Below are positions 17,343 to 25,650 of a stretch of DNA of 39,270 nt, in pieces. The stretch spans positions 2,769 to 42,038 of the forward strand of contig NZ_RWKQ01000033.1 in NCBI RefSeq assembly GCF_003946885.1, in the 5' to 3' direction. A model generated the notes under the pieces. That model was not told the DNA's origin and ran no database searches. It saw only the letters and a list, made by a program, of their open reading frames with translations. The translations under genes and the position numbers were made by a program. Each line of letters begins with the position of its first letter. The stretch's first letter is position 1. This DNA comes from Specibacter cremeus. Its GTDB lineage: Bacteria > Actinomycetota > Actinomycetes > Actinomycetales > Micrococcaceae.

Positions 17343-17435
17343 AACGAGAGAATACTTTACCAGCGGTTTTCTCGGATGCGAAATCGGCCGGGGCATACCC
17401 CGCCGCACCCCCGATTGCCGCGGAATCCCGGGGTT

Positions 17436-18341
17436 CTACGCCGCCGGGCGGGCCACGCTCGGCATACCCCGTGAAGCGCTGGCCAGGGCGACGGCGGCGG
17501 CCCCGGCGGCGACGCCGACGACCAGTGCCGCCACGGTCACGTCGAAGGCGCCAAACTCGCCGGAGACGGCCAGCAGCACCACGGCCCCGGCGGTCGCGGC
17601 GGCCGTAACGGCTAGCAGTATGCCCAGAGGTAACGCCAGGTATCCGGCCGGCCGCAGCGCCCGCGCGTCCGGCCGCGCACGCCGGATGACTTCCACCGGC
17701 GCCAGCCCCGCGACGATGAGTGTGGCGAGCATCGACACGGCCCACGCCAGCGTGGCCGCGCCGAATCCGGCGGGAAAAGCCTCTGCCGGCGGTTGCGCCG
17801 GATATGCGGTCCGCCACAGGGCCAGGACCCCGGCTCCGGACACATCCAGGCCCAGCAGCACCGCGAGCAGCACCAGGGGGCGCCACACGGCCCATCCCCG
17901 GCCCTGGTCCCGGCTCCGCCGGCTGGCGCGGACCACGGACGCGAGGATCGGAAGCGCCGCCACGAACGCCACGACGCATCCGGCCGCGGCCGCCCACCCG
18001 GCGACGGCCAGCAGCCCCGCAACCCCCGTGGCCACATGGGCCGGCCTCGGGTCGAGCAGCCAGCGGTTCACCGCCGCCGAGACAAGGAATCCGGCGCACC
18101 ACGCCACCCAGACCATGCTGACGCTCGCCTGGACGCGGCGCCGGGCCGGCTCACCGCCCGCCGCGCAAGCCCGCGGGCCACGGATCCACTGCCTGGCGGC
18201 ACCGGCGAAGAGGTCGACCACCATGGCGCCGTCGGCGCCGGAGTCTTCCACCAGCGCACGCAGTTCGTCGCCGTAGCGTTCCATGAACGACGGCGGATAG
18301 CTCGCCAGTGCGCGTCGCGCCCACCACGCCGAGGCGCTCAC
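17436..18341 (-). CDS. Predicted permease-like membrane protein paired with PadR
   Basis: A 301-residue membrane protein. The cytoplasmic N-terminus (RRALASYPPSFMERYGDELRALVED) is the short helical domain often found on membrane proteins encoded with PadR regulators. Seven or so hydrophobic segments follow from about residue 75 onward. It has no recognisable catalytic motif and its function is unknown. It starts at GTG 18341, overlapping the PadR stop by 4 bp (GTGA), so the two are translationally coupled. By analogy with PadR-linked units it may respond to membrane stress. Confidence 0.75.
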   Translation of the reverse strand: MSASAWWARRALASYPPSFMERYGDELRALVEDSGADGAMVVDLFAGAARQWIRGPRACAAGGEPARRRVQASVSMVWVAWCAGFLVSAAVNRWLLDPRPAHVATGVAGLLAVAGWAAAAGCVVAFVAALPILASVVRASRRSRDQGRGWAVWRPLVLLAVLLGLDVSGAGVLALWRTAYPAQPPAEAFPAGFGAATLAWAVSMLATLIVAGLAPVEVIRRARPDARALRPAGYLALPLGILLAVTAAATAGAVVLLAVSGEFGAFDVTVAALVVGVAAGAAAVALASASRGMPSVARPAA

Positions 18342-18658
18342 GCCGTCGCCGCCCTGAGCCGGGCGCCGGCCACCTTGCTGAACTTGTCGAGCGCGGCGAG
18401 CCTGGCGCGCAGCGTCTGCGTGCCCGCGGCCGTGATGGCGTAGGGCCGGCGGGCACCGTCCGCGGGCAGCGCCACGATGAGCCCCTGGCCCTCCAGCCGG
18501 GCAAGCGCCCCATACAACGTGCCGGGGCCGAGCTCGATGCCGGCGTTGGCCGCGATGTCGGCCGTCATGGAATAGCCGTGCCGGGGGCCGCCGGCCAGAC
18601 TGCCCAGGACCAACAGGCCGGGGTCCGACCACTCGGCATTGTCCCTGCGACGGGCCAT
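18338..18658 (-). CDS. PadR-family transcriptional regulator (short, vPadR-like)
   Basis: A 106-residue winged-helix repressor. Key features are LLVLGSLAGGPRHGYSMTADIA (PadR helix 1-2), the recognition region IELGPGTLYGALARLEGQGLI, and the wing RRPYAITAAGTQTL. The C-terminal dimerisation helix is short. ATG 18658 is preferred over GTG 18670, because AAGGTGG lies upstream of it at suitable spacing. It is the first gene of a two-gene operon with a membrane protein. A TACTACG/CGTAATA inverted repeat upstream may be its own operator. Confidence 0.85.
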   Translation of the reverse strand: MARRRDNAEWSDPGLLVLGSLAGGPRHGYSMTADIAANAGIELGPGTLYGALARLEGQGLIVALPADGARRPYAITAAGTQTLRARLAALDKFSKVAGARLRAATA

Positions 18659-18697
18659 GGACACCACCACCTTCGTCCCCGCGCAATACGCACCAGG

Positions 18698-18716
18698 TAC
18701 TACGCCATACGTAATA
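18698..18716. promoter_or_regulatory. Candidate PadR operator
   Basis: TACTACG (18698-18704) and CGTAATA (18710-18716) form a 6-of-7 inverted repeat with a 5-nt spacer, about 40 bp upstream of the PadR start, in the only AT-rich patch of that gap. Confidence 0.5.
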
Positions 18717-18757
18717 GTGGCCCCACGCTACACCCGCCGGCGCCCCGCGTCGACCCC

Positions 18758-19537
18758 TCAGCCGGTGAACGGCCGGTAGTTCGCCGGCTGGACGTCCCCC
18801 ACGGCCAGCCCGTTCGGGACATCCAGCCACGGCCCGTGGCCGGGCAGCACACACCCCACCGATTCGGTCCCAAGCGCCCGGGCCGCGGCAGGAACCCCGG
18901 CCGGGTCGGCATGGAACTGGCGGGGCAGGTACTGCGGTCCGGACCACGGACTCAGCGGATGGCCGCCGATGACGACGTCGCCACTGGCCAGCACGCCGGC
19001 CGCGCGGAACAGGTATCCCGTGTGCCCGGCAGTGTGGCCACCCGTCAGGATGGGTTCCGGCGCACCCGGCAGGGCGGCCGGGGTCACGCCGTCACCGAAT
19101 GCCCGGACGGCCGGCGTGGCCACGCCGGCCAATCCCCCGGCGCGCAGGGCGTGGACGGCCCAGCGGGCCACCCGAGGGTACAGCAGCCGCCAACCGAGGT
19201 CCGCGATCGTGACCTGTTCGGTGATCTCCCGGCGGACATTGGCAAGCTCGCGTTGGTGCGCGAACACCGGTACACCCTGCGCGGCCAGGAACGCGGCCGA
19301 GCCGATGTGGTCCGAATGCCCGTGCGTGACGAGCAGGCCCGCACAATCGGCCACGTCGCGGCCCAGCGCCGCGAAAGAGGCCAGCAGCCCGTCCCGGTCC
19401 CCGGGATAGCCGGTGTCCACGAGCGTGAAGCGCCGGGAGCCGGGCTCGGTCGCGATGACCCAGTTGGCGGCCGGCCCCTCGACGAAGAAGATGCCCGGCC
19501 GGACCTCCGTCAGTGCGTGCTCAACGGTCCAGGCCAT
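18758..19537 (-). CDS. Metallo-beta-lactamase-fold hydrolase
   Basis: A 259-residue MBL-superfamily hydrolase. The metal motif HGHSDH is at residues 72-77; further ligands are expected from GGHTAGHT, SGDVVIGG and LPGHGPW. All dinuclear zinc positions seem present. The type resembles glyoxalase II-like or quorum-lactonase-like soluble enzymes more than true beta-lactamases, and there is no signal peptide. The substrate is unknown. The ATG at 19537 has a perfect AAGGAGG 6 nt upstream, one of the strongest ribosome sites in the window. The gene stands alone between the helicase and the PadR unit, separated from the helicase by a repeat-filled stem. Confidence 0.85.
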   Translation of the reverse strand: MAWTVEHALTEVRPGIFFVEGPAANWVIATEPGSRRFTLVDTGYPGDRDGLLASFAALGRDVADCAGLLVTHGHSDHIGSAAFLAAQGVPVFAHQRELANVRREITEQVTIADLGWRLLYPRVARWAVHALRAGGLAGVATPAVRAFGDGVTPAALPGAPEPILTGGHTAGHTGYLFRAAGVLASGDVVIGGHPLSPWSGPQYLPRQFHADPAGVPAAARALGTESVGCVLPGHGPWLDVPNGLAVGDVQPANYRPFTG

Positions 19538-19562
19538 CGCTGCCCTCCTTATCTCCTACGTG

Positions 19563-19682
19563 GACAGACAAGGGTCTCGCTCCCCAGCCGCTCCCCACCC
19601 TCGCAAGCTCGGTCGGGGCCCCTCGCGGCCGTGGGCCCAAGCTCGACCACCGGTGGTCGAGCTTGCCAGACCCTTGTCTGTC
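19563..19682. terminator. 15-bp terminal inverted repeat with a repeat inside (likely split terminator)
   Basis: GACAGACAAGGGTCT (19563-19577) and AGACCCTTGTCTGTC (19668-19682) are perfect inverted repeats, 15 nt after the helicase stop. Between them lie copy B of the 82-bp repeat and a 28-bp perfect palindrome at 19638-19665. The outer arms would make an excellent terminator stem if adjacent. Confidence 0.6.
19572..19653 (+). repeat. 82-bp dispersed repeat, copy B
   Basis: Aligned without gaps with copy C (two differences over 81 bp) and copy A (about seven). Its left end overlaps the outer inverted repeat by six bases. Confidence 0.85.
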
Positions 19683-19697
19683 AGCTGGAAGTGGTGG

Positions 19698-21641
19698 TTA
19701 CCACTTGCCCTTGCGGTTGAAGTCCCGGCTGCCGGCCTCGCTGCCGTGGCGCGGGCGGCGGTCGCCGCCGCCGTGGCCCGTGTGGCCCTGGCCGCGATCG
19801 CCCCGGTCGAAGCCACGGTCATTGCCGCGCTCGAAGCCCCGGTCTCCACGGTCGTTCCCACCGCGGTAGCCGCCGCGGTCGCCGTCGAACTTCTTCTTGA
19901 AGCCGCCCTGGCCGCGGCCCTTGAACCCGCCGCCGGACGGGCGCCGGCCGTTGTCCAGCTCCAGGTTGATGAGCTCGCCACCGATGCGGGTCCGGCTCAG
20001 GGCCTGCCACTGGTCCTTCGACAGGTCCGCCGGCAGTTCGACGAGGCTGTGGTCGGAGCGGATGTCGATGCCGCCGATTTGCGACGACGACAGCCCGCCC
20101 TCGTTCGCGATGGCGCCGACGATCGAGCCGGGGAGCACGCGCTGGCGGCGGCCCACGGCAATGCGGTACGTGGCGTTGCCCTCGGTCAGCGTCCGCGACG
20201 GGCCGCGCGAGCCGAAGCCGTCCTTGTTCCGTTCGCGCTTCTGGAATTCCGGCGCGGCCGGCAAGTCCTGGACGAGCAGCGGCTGGCCGCCCTGGGCCAT
20301 GACGGCCAGCGCGGCGGCGATCTCCGCGGCCGGGACGTCATGCTCTTCCTCGTAGCCGGCGATGAGGTCGCGGAACTTGGAGACATCCTCGCTGGCCAGC
20401 GTCTCGGTGATCCGTTCGGCGAACTTGCCCAGGCGCAGGTTGTTGATGGTCTCGGCGCTGGGCAGGTGCATCTGCTCCACCGGCTGGCGCGTGGCCTTCT
20501 CGATGGCGCGCAGCAGGTACTTCTCGCGCGGGGTCATGAACAGGATCGCGTCGCCGGAGCGGCCGGCGCGGCCCGTGCGGCCGATGCGGTGCACGTACGA
20601 CTCGGTGTCGTGCGGGATGTCGTAGTTGATGACGTGCGTGATGCGCTCCACGTCCAGGCCGCGGGCGGCGACGTCGGTGGCGACCAGGACGTCGATCCTG
20701 CCGTTGCGCAACGCCTCGACGGTGCGCTCGCGCTGCTGCTGCGGGATGTCGCCGTTGATGGCGGCGGCCTGGAAGCCGCGCGACTTGAGCTTGTCCGCCA
20801 GGTCCTCGGTGGCCATCTTGGTGCGCACGAACGCGATGACGCCGTCGAAGTCCTCGACCTCGAGCACGCGGGTCATGGCGTCCAGCTTGTGCGGGCCCAT
20901 GACCTGCAGGTAACGCTGGCGGGTGTTGGCGCCCGTGGTGGTCTTGGACTTGACCGTGACCTCGGCCGGGTTGTTCAGGTACTGCTTGGAGATGCGGCGG
21001 ATCTGGCCCGGCATCGTGGCTGAGAACAGGGCCACCTGCTTCTCCGCCGGCGTCTGGGACAGGATCTGCTCGACGTCCTCGGCGAAGCCCATGCGCAGCA
21101 TCTCGTCGGCCTCGTCCAGCACCAGGTACTGCAGGTTGGACAGGTCCAGGGAGCCCTTGGACAGGTGGTCGATCACGCGGCCGGGCGTGCCGACGACCAC
21201 CTGGGCGCCGCGGCGCAGGCCGGCCAGCTGCGGGCCGTAGGCCGAGCCGCCGTAGACGGGCAGCACGGTGAACTCGTCGAGGTACTTGGCGTAGGACGTG
21301 AACGCCTCGGCAACCTGCAGGGCCAGTTCGCGCGTCGGGGCCAGCACCAGGACCTGGGTGGCCTTGGTTGGGCCGTTCACTTCGGCCAGCTCGGCCATGC
21401 GGGACAGGGCCGGGACGGCGAACGCGGCGGTCTTGCCGGTGCCGGTCTGGGCCAGGCCGACAACGTCGCGACCCTCGAGCAGCAGCGGGATGGTGGCCGC
21501 CTGGATGGGCGAGGGCTTCTCGTAGCCGACGTCGCTCAGGGCGGACAGCACGCGGGCGTCGATGCCGAGGTCGGCGAAAGTGGTTTCCTGCTCCTCGGCG
21601 GAGTCGGTGTGGTTTTCGGGCATTTCGGGCAATTCGGGCAT
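19698..21641 (-). CDS. DEAD-box ATP-dependent RNA helicase (DeaD/CsdA type)
   Basis: A 647-residue helicase. The Q motif sits near residues 22-47 (F22, GYEKPSPIQ), motif I AQTGTGKT at 64-71, Ia APTREL at about 101-106, DEAD at 176-179, SAT near 208-210, and HRIGRTGRAGR near 340. Residues about 500-575 match the DbpA-like RNA-binding domain, and the last 80 residues form an arginine/glycine-rich tail (RGGYRGGNDRGDRG). Such enzymes unwind structured RNA in ribosome assembly, mRNA decay and cold adaptation. ATG 21641 is preferred over upstream ATG 21662, because AGGA lies 10 nt before it. The 360-bp upstream gap with AT-rich DNA and a stable hairpin suggests a long regulated leader, as in cold-shock helicases. 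Confidence 0.92.
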   Translation of the reverse strand: MPELPEMPENHTDSAEEQETTFADLGIDARVLSALSDVGYEKPSPIQAATIPLLLEGRDVVGLAQTGTGKTAAFAVPALSRMAELAEVNGPTKATQVLVLAPTRELALQVAEAFTSYAKYLDEFTVLPVYGGSAYGPQLAGLRRGAQVVVGTPGRVIDHLSKGSLDLSNLQYLVLDEADEMLRMGFAEDVEQILSQTPAEKQVALFSATMPGQIRRISKQYLNNPAEVTVKSKTTTGANTRQRYLQVMGPHKLDAMTRVLEVEDFDGVIAFVRTKMATEDLADKLKSRGFQAAAINGDIPQQQRERTVEALRNGRIDVLVATDVAARGLDVERITHVINYDIPHDTESYVHRIGRTGRAGRSGDAILFMTPREKYLLRAIEKATRQPVEQMHLPSAETINNLRLGKFAERITETLASEDVSKFRDLIAGYEEEHDVPAAEIAAALAVMAQGGQPLLVQDLPAAPEFQKRERNKDGFGSRGPSRTLTEGNATYRIAVGRRQRVLPGSIVGAIANEGGLSSSQIGGIDIRSDHSLVELPADLSKDQWQALSRTRIGGELINLELDNGRRPSGGGFKGRGQGGFKKKFDGDRGGYRGGNDRGDRGFERGNDRGFDRGDRGQGHTGHGGGDRRPRHGSEAGSRDFNRKGKW

Positions 21642-22004
21642 GGAAATGATGTCCTCATTCATAGGGCCGGGCGGCAAGGTGCCGCATGACAAGGAAATCC
21701 AGCCGCAATAGGCATCCCGGGGCCGGACTTCCGCGCCATGGCTCCGTTCTCACGGACCGGGCGCCGACGGGTGTCGGCGCCGCTTGGCGATTTCTTTGCC
21801 GGCAATCCCCTATGAACGTTCTTGCCCGCCGTCAGATGCGCGGGCCCCATACACTTCGCCACTCCTGCCTCAAATATTGGGCAGGAAGATAAATCAAGGA
21901 GATACCGGAGTGGGGGATAGTTAAAGTGTAGGGCATAGGCTACAGTCCCCCGCGCACTTCGCTCGGCGATCACGGGTGAGGTTGGCCACAGGCGCCGGAC
22001 GAGG
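21642..22004 (-). promoter_or_regulatory. Long promoter/5' leader region of the helicase
   Basis: A 363-bp gap with no convincing gene. A perfect 9-bp stem (21760-21768 with 21773-21781, 4-nt loop) lies about 120 nt before the start. The distal part (21840-21950) is the most AT-rich stretch in the neighbourhood, with several TANNNT boxes on the minus strand, and probably holds the promoter. I cannot fix the transcription start. A temperature-responsive leader would be usual for this helicase family. Confidence 0.5.
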
Positions 22005-22793
22005 CTACCGGGGCGCCTTCACGAACGCGGCCAGCTCGGCCGCCATCGGAACCGGATCCCACGTGTGGTTCGCCCCCGGCATCCGCTTGTGCGTGGCGCC
22101 GGGGATCGCCGCGACGATCGCCTCCGCGGCAGTCAGCATGACGGGGTACGTCTCTTCACCCGTCATCACCTGCACGGGCACGTTGATCCCCGAGAACAGC
22201 TCCGCGAGGGGCGCCGATTCCGCCCAGGCGAGCGACTCGGCGTCGGGCCGGTGACTGACCACCTGGGACACCATGGTCGGGAAGACCGGCGACGTACGTG
22301 CGTTCGCCAGGAACTCCGGCGGCATGTCCTTCATGTAGTGGACCAGGGCGCCCTCGAGATCACCGGCGCTGATCCGGCGGTCCACCTCGTCCGCCCATTC
22401 ACGCGCGCCCCCGCCCTCGGGACCCAGCGGCGCCTCCCACAAGGCCAGCCCGTCGACGGGCAGCCCGGATGCGGCCGCGGCCAGGGCGATGGAGCAGCCG
22501 GAGGAATGCCCGCACAGCACGGCGCTGCCGCCGGCCGCCTCGACCAGGGCCGCGACGGCGGCCAGCTCACGGTCCAGGTCAATCCGTCCGTCGACCCGGC
22601 TCTCGCCACGGCCCAACCGGTCGTAGACGATGGCCGTGATGCCGTGGCGGGCGGCCACCTGCGCCGTTTCCGTGGTCCACGGATCGATCGCCCGAAACGG
22701 CCCGGCCCCGGCAATGAAGATCAATGCCGGTCCGGCGCCAAAGCGATCGTAGGCGACCCTGTCGCCGACCGTCGAGGTTGCGTGCTCGCTCAC
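22005..22793 (-). CDS. Alpha/beta-fold hydrolase
   Basis: A 262-residue alpha/beta hydrolase. The oxyanion region is FIAGAGPF near 26-33, the nucleophile elbow GHSSG is at 95-99 (Ser97), and the catalytic histidine is in PGANHTWDP near 246. The acid is likely in VMTGEETYPV. There is no signal peptide, so it is cytoplasmic. Esterase, lactonase or haloperoxidase-like activity cannot be separated by sequence. It starts at GTG 22793, which lacks a good ribosome site but overlaps the stop of a 27-codon upstream ORF by the sequence GTGA, so it is probably translated by coupling. Confidence 0.85.
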   Translation of the reverse strand: MSEHATSTVGDRVAYDRFGAGPALIFIAGAGPFRAIDPWTTETAQVAARHGITAIVYDRLGRGESRVDGRIDLDRELAAVAALVEAAGGSAVLCGHSSGCSIALAAAASGLPVDGLALWEAPLGPEGGGAREWADEVDRRISAGDLEGALVHYMKDMPPEFLANARTSPVFPTMVSQVVSHRPDAESLAWAESAPLAELFSGINVPVQVMTGEETYPVMLTAAEAIVAAIPGATHKRMPGANHTWDPVPMAAELAAFVKAPR

Positions 22794-22873
22794 GTGCCCA
22801 ACCCCGTCCGGTCATGCGGTTGGGGCGCAGGTGGCGTCCTGTGAATTGCTGATCCGGGTGACGCGTCGGCCAT
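22790..22873 (-). CDS. 27-codon leader peptide, translationally coupled to the hydrolase
   Basis: ATG 22873 has AAAGGA 6 nt upstream, a better ribosome site than any at the hydrolase start. The 27 codons run to TGA 22790-22792, overlapping the hydrolase GTG by two bases. The peptide (MADASPGSAIHRT, then PPAPQP, ending TGLGT) has no membrane segment or known domain. The proline run could slow ribosomes. It may act as a translational gate rather than make a functional peptide. A frameshifted N-terminus is unlikely because the hydrolase domain is complete. Confidence 0.6.
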   Translation of the reverse strand: MADASPGSAIHRTPPAPQPHDRTGLGT

Positions 22874-22927
22874 GGTGGGTCCTTTCGAGGTGACCGTGGG
22901 GGTCCGCTTGTCGGTGCGACTCCCTCG

Positions 22928-22955
22928 ATCCTAGGGCCACCGTGGCGACGGCAAC
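22928..22955 (-). promoter_or_regulatory. Promoter of the leader-peptide/hydrolase unit
   Basis: On the minus strand GTTGCC (22950-22955), a 16-bp spacer and TAGGAT (22928-22933) form a plausible promoter. GCCAC-c-GTGGC (22936-22946) is a palindrome inside the spacer and could be an operator. Confidence 0.5.
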
Positions 22956-23009
22956 AGGGGTACAGGTTGGCGACCGTGCCCGGCGTTCAGGCCGCCCGCA
23001 TCCCGGCCT

Positions 23010-23678
23010 TCAGGCGTCCCGGCGCAGTATCCGTTCGAAATACGGCCAGTAGTGCCCGGCCAGGGTGAGTTCGCCGGCGTCATGCAGGCCCTGCAGCGTG
23101 CGCACATCGGCCACGGTCGGGGCGGAGAAGAACTTCCCCACGGTGATGCCGTGCGCGGGCCGGTGCTCCACGACGATCGGGTCCCCGGCCGCCAGCGTGC
23201 CGCGTTCGAGCACCCGTAGATATGTGCCGACCAGGCCGATCTCGGTGAACCGGCGCACCCACTGCGGTTCGCCCATGCGGTGGGCGAAGGTGGCGCACGG
23301 GACCCGCGGCGAGGTGACCTCCAGCAACACGTCGGCGCCGATCCGCCACCGCTCGCCGATCACCGCGCCGGTGGCGTCGATCCCGTCGATGCGCAGGTTC
23401 TCGCCGAACAGCCCGGGCGGGATGTCGCGGCCGAGTTCCCCGGCCCAGTAGTCGGCGTCGTCCTGCGAGTAGGCGTACACGGCCTGGTCACTGCCGCCGT
23501 GGTTCTCCCTGTCGGCCTGCACGTCGCCGAACAGGCCCAGCGGCAGCACCCTGACCGGCCCGTCGACGGGACGCTTGTCGATCGCCGTCACGCCGGGACT
23601 GCCGGAAAACGGCAACAGCTGGTGCACACGGCAGACGGCCAGGACCGTGCCCCGCGTGGGCCGCTGGTAGTGGTTCAC
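23010..23678 (-). CDS. MOSC domain protein (YiiM-like)
   Basis: A 222-residue MOSC protein. The opening VLAVCRVHQLLPFSGSPGVTAIDKRPVDG, GLFGDVQADRENHGG and AVYAYSQDDADYWAGEL are characteristic of the YiiM group, and the conserved cysteine lies in SPRVPCATFAHRMG. MOSC domains bind the molybdenum cofactor; YiiM-type proteins are tied to detoxification of N-hydroxylated bases, so a similar reductive role is likely. The start is taken as GTG 23678. GGAGGG directly abuts that GTG, too close for a Shine-Dalgarno, but TACCGT ends 6 nt upstream, so a leaderless message is favoured. It is transcribed divergently from the glycosidase at 23728. Confidence 0.85.
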   Translation of the reverse strand: MNHYQRPTRGTVLAVCRVHQLLPFSGSPGVTAIDKRPVDGPVRVLPLGLFGDVQADRENHGGSDQAVYAYSQDDADYWAGELGRDIPPGLFGENLRIDGIDATGAVIGERWRIGADVLLEVTSPRVPCATFAHRMGEPQWVRRFTEIGLVGTYLRVLERGTLAAGDPIVVEHRPAHGITVGKFFSAPTVADVRTLQGLHDAGELTLAGHYWPYFERILRRDA

Positions 23679-23727
23679 CCCTCCACGGTACTGGAAGCCG
23701 ACCGGGTGCGGTCCGTACGCTCGTGCC
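23679..23727. promoter_or_regulatory. 49-bp divergent promoter, leaderless on both sides
   Basis: Minus strand: TACCGT (23685-23690), 6 nt, GTG. Plus strand: TACGCT (23716-23721), 6 nt, ATG. Neither start has a usable Shine-Dalgarno. The -35 elements are weak and overlap in the middle. Confidence 0.6.
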
Positions 23728-25650
23728 ATGGACTCCGTGCCCCGGCAGCCGCTGCTGCACGACCTCGACGTCACCCTGTGCGCCCCGTTGCAATGTTGGT
23801 CCGGCCGGGACGGCAATATCACCGGCCGCGGCGTGACCGGCGTGCACTTCGGCGACGTCCGCGTGCTGTGCCGCGCCCGGATCCTGGTCGATGGCGAGGC
23901 GCCCGAGCCGCTCGGTGCCGTGGCGGCCTCGTCCACGGCGGCGCACTACGCGTACGTCATCCGGTCGCGCCAGGGTGCCGAGCAGGACCCGCTGCTGCGG
24001 CTCGACCGGCGGCGCAGCGTCGACGGGACCCGGTGGCGGGAGGCGTTCACCCTGTCGTCGGATCTGGACGGACCCGTCGTCGTCGAACTTGCCCTGCTGC
24101 TCGCCGCGGACCTGGCCGGGCAATCCGTGGTGCGCAACGGCGCAACCGCCGCCCTCGTGCCCGGGGCGCCGGCCCCCGGCGGCTGGCGGTGGGACGACGG
24201 CGCGGGGCTGGCAGTAACGCTGGCCGCCCCCGGCGCCCGGTTGTCGGTGACGGACGACGGCGGCGTCGCGGCACGCTGGCGGCTCACCGTGGAGCCGGGC
24301 CGGCCGGCGGGCGTGGCCGTGTCCCTGGACCTGGCCGACTCGCTGGCCAAGATGCGGGCGGCCTCGAGCCCCCGGCCCGCTGTCACGGCGGATTCGCTGG
24401 CGGCGGGGATCCCGGACCGCCGGGCGCTGCGGCTGGCCCGCCGGGCCCTGGACGACGTCACCGCGTTTCGGCTGGAACCCGTGCCCGGACGCACGCCCGC
24501 ACAGGCAACCGGTCCGCGCACGTTCCTGGCCGCCGGGGCGCCCTGGTACCTGACCCTGTTCGGCCGGGACGCGCTGTGGGCGGCCCGGCTGCTGCTGCCC
24601 GTGGACCCGTCGCTGGCGGCCGGCACCCTGCGCGTGCTGGCCGACTACCAGGGCGCCGCCGTCGACCCGTTGACAGGCGAACAGCCCGGGAAGATCCTGC
24701 ACGAGGTGCGGCGCACGGCCTTGACGCTGCCGGGCGAGAATTCCGGTGCCGGGCTGCATGTGCCGGAGGTGTATTACGGCACGATCGACGCGACACCGCT
24801 GTGGATCATCACGCTGCACGAGGCGTTCCTGGCCGGCATGGCGCGTGACGAGGTCGGCGCCCTGATAGGGGCCTGCCGACGGGCGCTGGCCTGGCTGCGC
24901 GACCACGGCGACGGTTTCCTCAAGTACTTCGACGCGTCCGGGACCGGGCTGGCCAACCAGGGCTGGAAGGATTCGGGTGCGGCGATCCGGTTCCGTGACG
25001 GGCGGCGCGCCGAGGGCCCGGTGGCGCTCGTGGAGGTGCAGGCGTACGCGTACCAGGCCGCGCTGGCGGGCGCCTCCCTGCTGGACGAGTTCGGCAGGCC
25101 GGGCGCCGCGGGCTGGCGGTCCTGGGCCGCCCGGCTGGCCGAGAGGTTCCATGCGTCTTTCTGGTGCGACGACGCCTCCGGGCCGTACTTGGCGCTGGCC
25201 CTGGACGGGGACGGGAAGCGGGTGGACGGGCTGGCCAGCAACATGGGGCACGTGCTGGGCACCGGCATCCTGGACGCCGGGCAGGCCCGGTCCGTGGCGC
25301 AGCGGCTCATGTCCCCGGCGCTCTTTTCCGGGCACGGGCTGCGGACGCTGGCGTCGGACAACGGCGGCTACTGGCCGCTGCGCTACCACTGCGGGTCGGT
25401 GTGGGCGCACGATACGGCGATCGCGATCCGGGGCCTGCTGGCCGAGGGATACCCGGATGCCGCCCGGCGCCTGGCCGCCGGGTTGCTGGACGCCGCCGAG
25501 TCGTTCGGTTACCGCCTGCCGGAGCTGTTCTCGGGCGAGCCGGCGGATTCCGGCGTCCCCGTCCCCTACCCCTCATCGTGCCGCCCGCAAGCATGGGCGA
25601 GCGCCGCCGTCGTGCCGGTCCTCACCGCCCTTCGCCGAATCCAACTGTGA
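23728..25650 (+). CDS. Glycogen-debranching-type glycosidase (GDE N-terminal domain plus alpha,alpha-toroid)
   Basis: A 640-residue protein. The N-terminal beta domain (residues 1 to about 200) starts with LHDLDVTLCAPLQCWSGRDGNITG and resembles the bacterial glycogen-debranching N-terminal domain. The remaining 430 residues form an (alpha/alpha)6 catalytic domain with the typical AGAPWYLTLFGRDALWAARL, GKILHEVR, YYGTIDATPLWI and NQGWKDSG motifs. These match amylo-alpha-1,6-glucosidase/GH-type proteins, and the aspartates in GRDAL and WKDSG are candidate catalytic residues. It is cytoplasmic and may trim alpha-glucans, but whether it is a true debranching enzyme is uncertain because no glgX or glgP lies nearby. 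ATG 23728 follows a TACGCT box by 6 nt. The stop lies within a large palindrome shared with the convergent MFS gene. Confidence 0.85.
   Translation: MDSVPRQPLLHDLDVTLCAPLQCWSGRDGNITGRGVTGVHFGDVRVLCRARILVDGEAPEPLGAVAASSTAAHYAYVIRSRQGAEQDPLLRLDRRRSVDGTRWREAFTLSSDLDGPVVVELALLLAADLAGQSVVRNGATAALVPGAPAPGGWRWDDGAGLAVTLAAPGARLSVTDDGGVAARWRLTVEPGRPAGVAVSLDLADSLAKMRAASSPRPAVTADSLAAGIPDRRALRLARRALDDVTAFRLEPVPGRTPAQATGPRTFLAAGAPWYLTLFGRDALWAARLLLPVDPSLAAGTLRVLADYQGAAVDPLTGEQPGKILHEVRRTALTLPGENSGAGLHVPEVYYGTIDATPLWIITLHEAFLAGMARDEVGALIGACRRALAWLRDHGDGFLKYFDASGTGLANQGWKDSGAAIRFRDGRRAEGPVALVEVQAYAYQAALAGASLLDEFGRPGAAGWRSWAARLAERFHASFWCDDASGPYLALALDGDGKRVDGLASNMGHVLGTGILDAGQARSVAQRLMSPALFSGHGLRTLASDNGGYWPLRYHCGSVWAHDTAIAIRGLLAEGYPDAARRLAAGLLDAAESFGYRLPELFSGEPADSGVPVPYPSSCRPQAWASAAVVPVLTALRRIQL

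Noticed and set aside
21659-21973. 104-codon frame in the helicase leader
   Set aside because: No ribosome site, mixed codon use and no recognisable domain; more likely untranslated leader.
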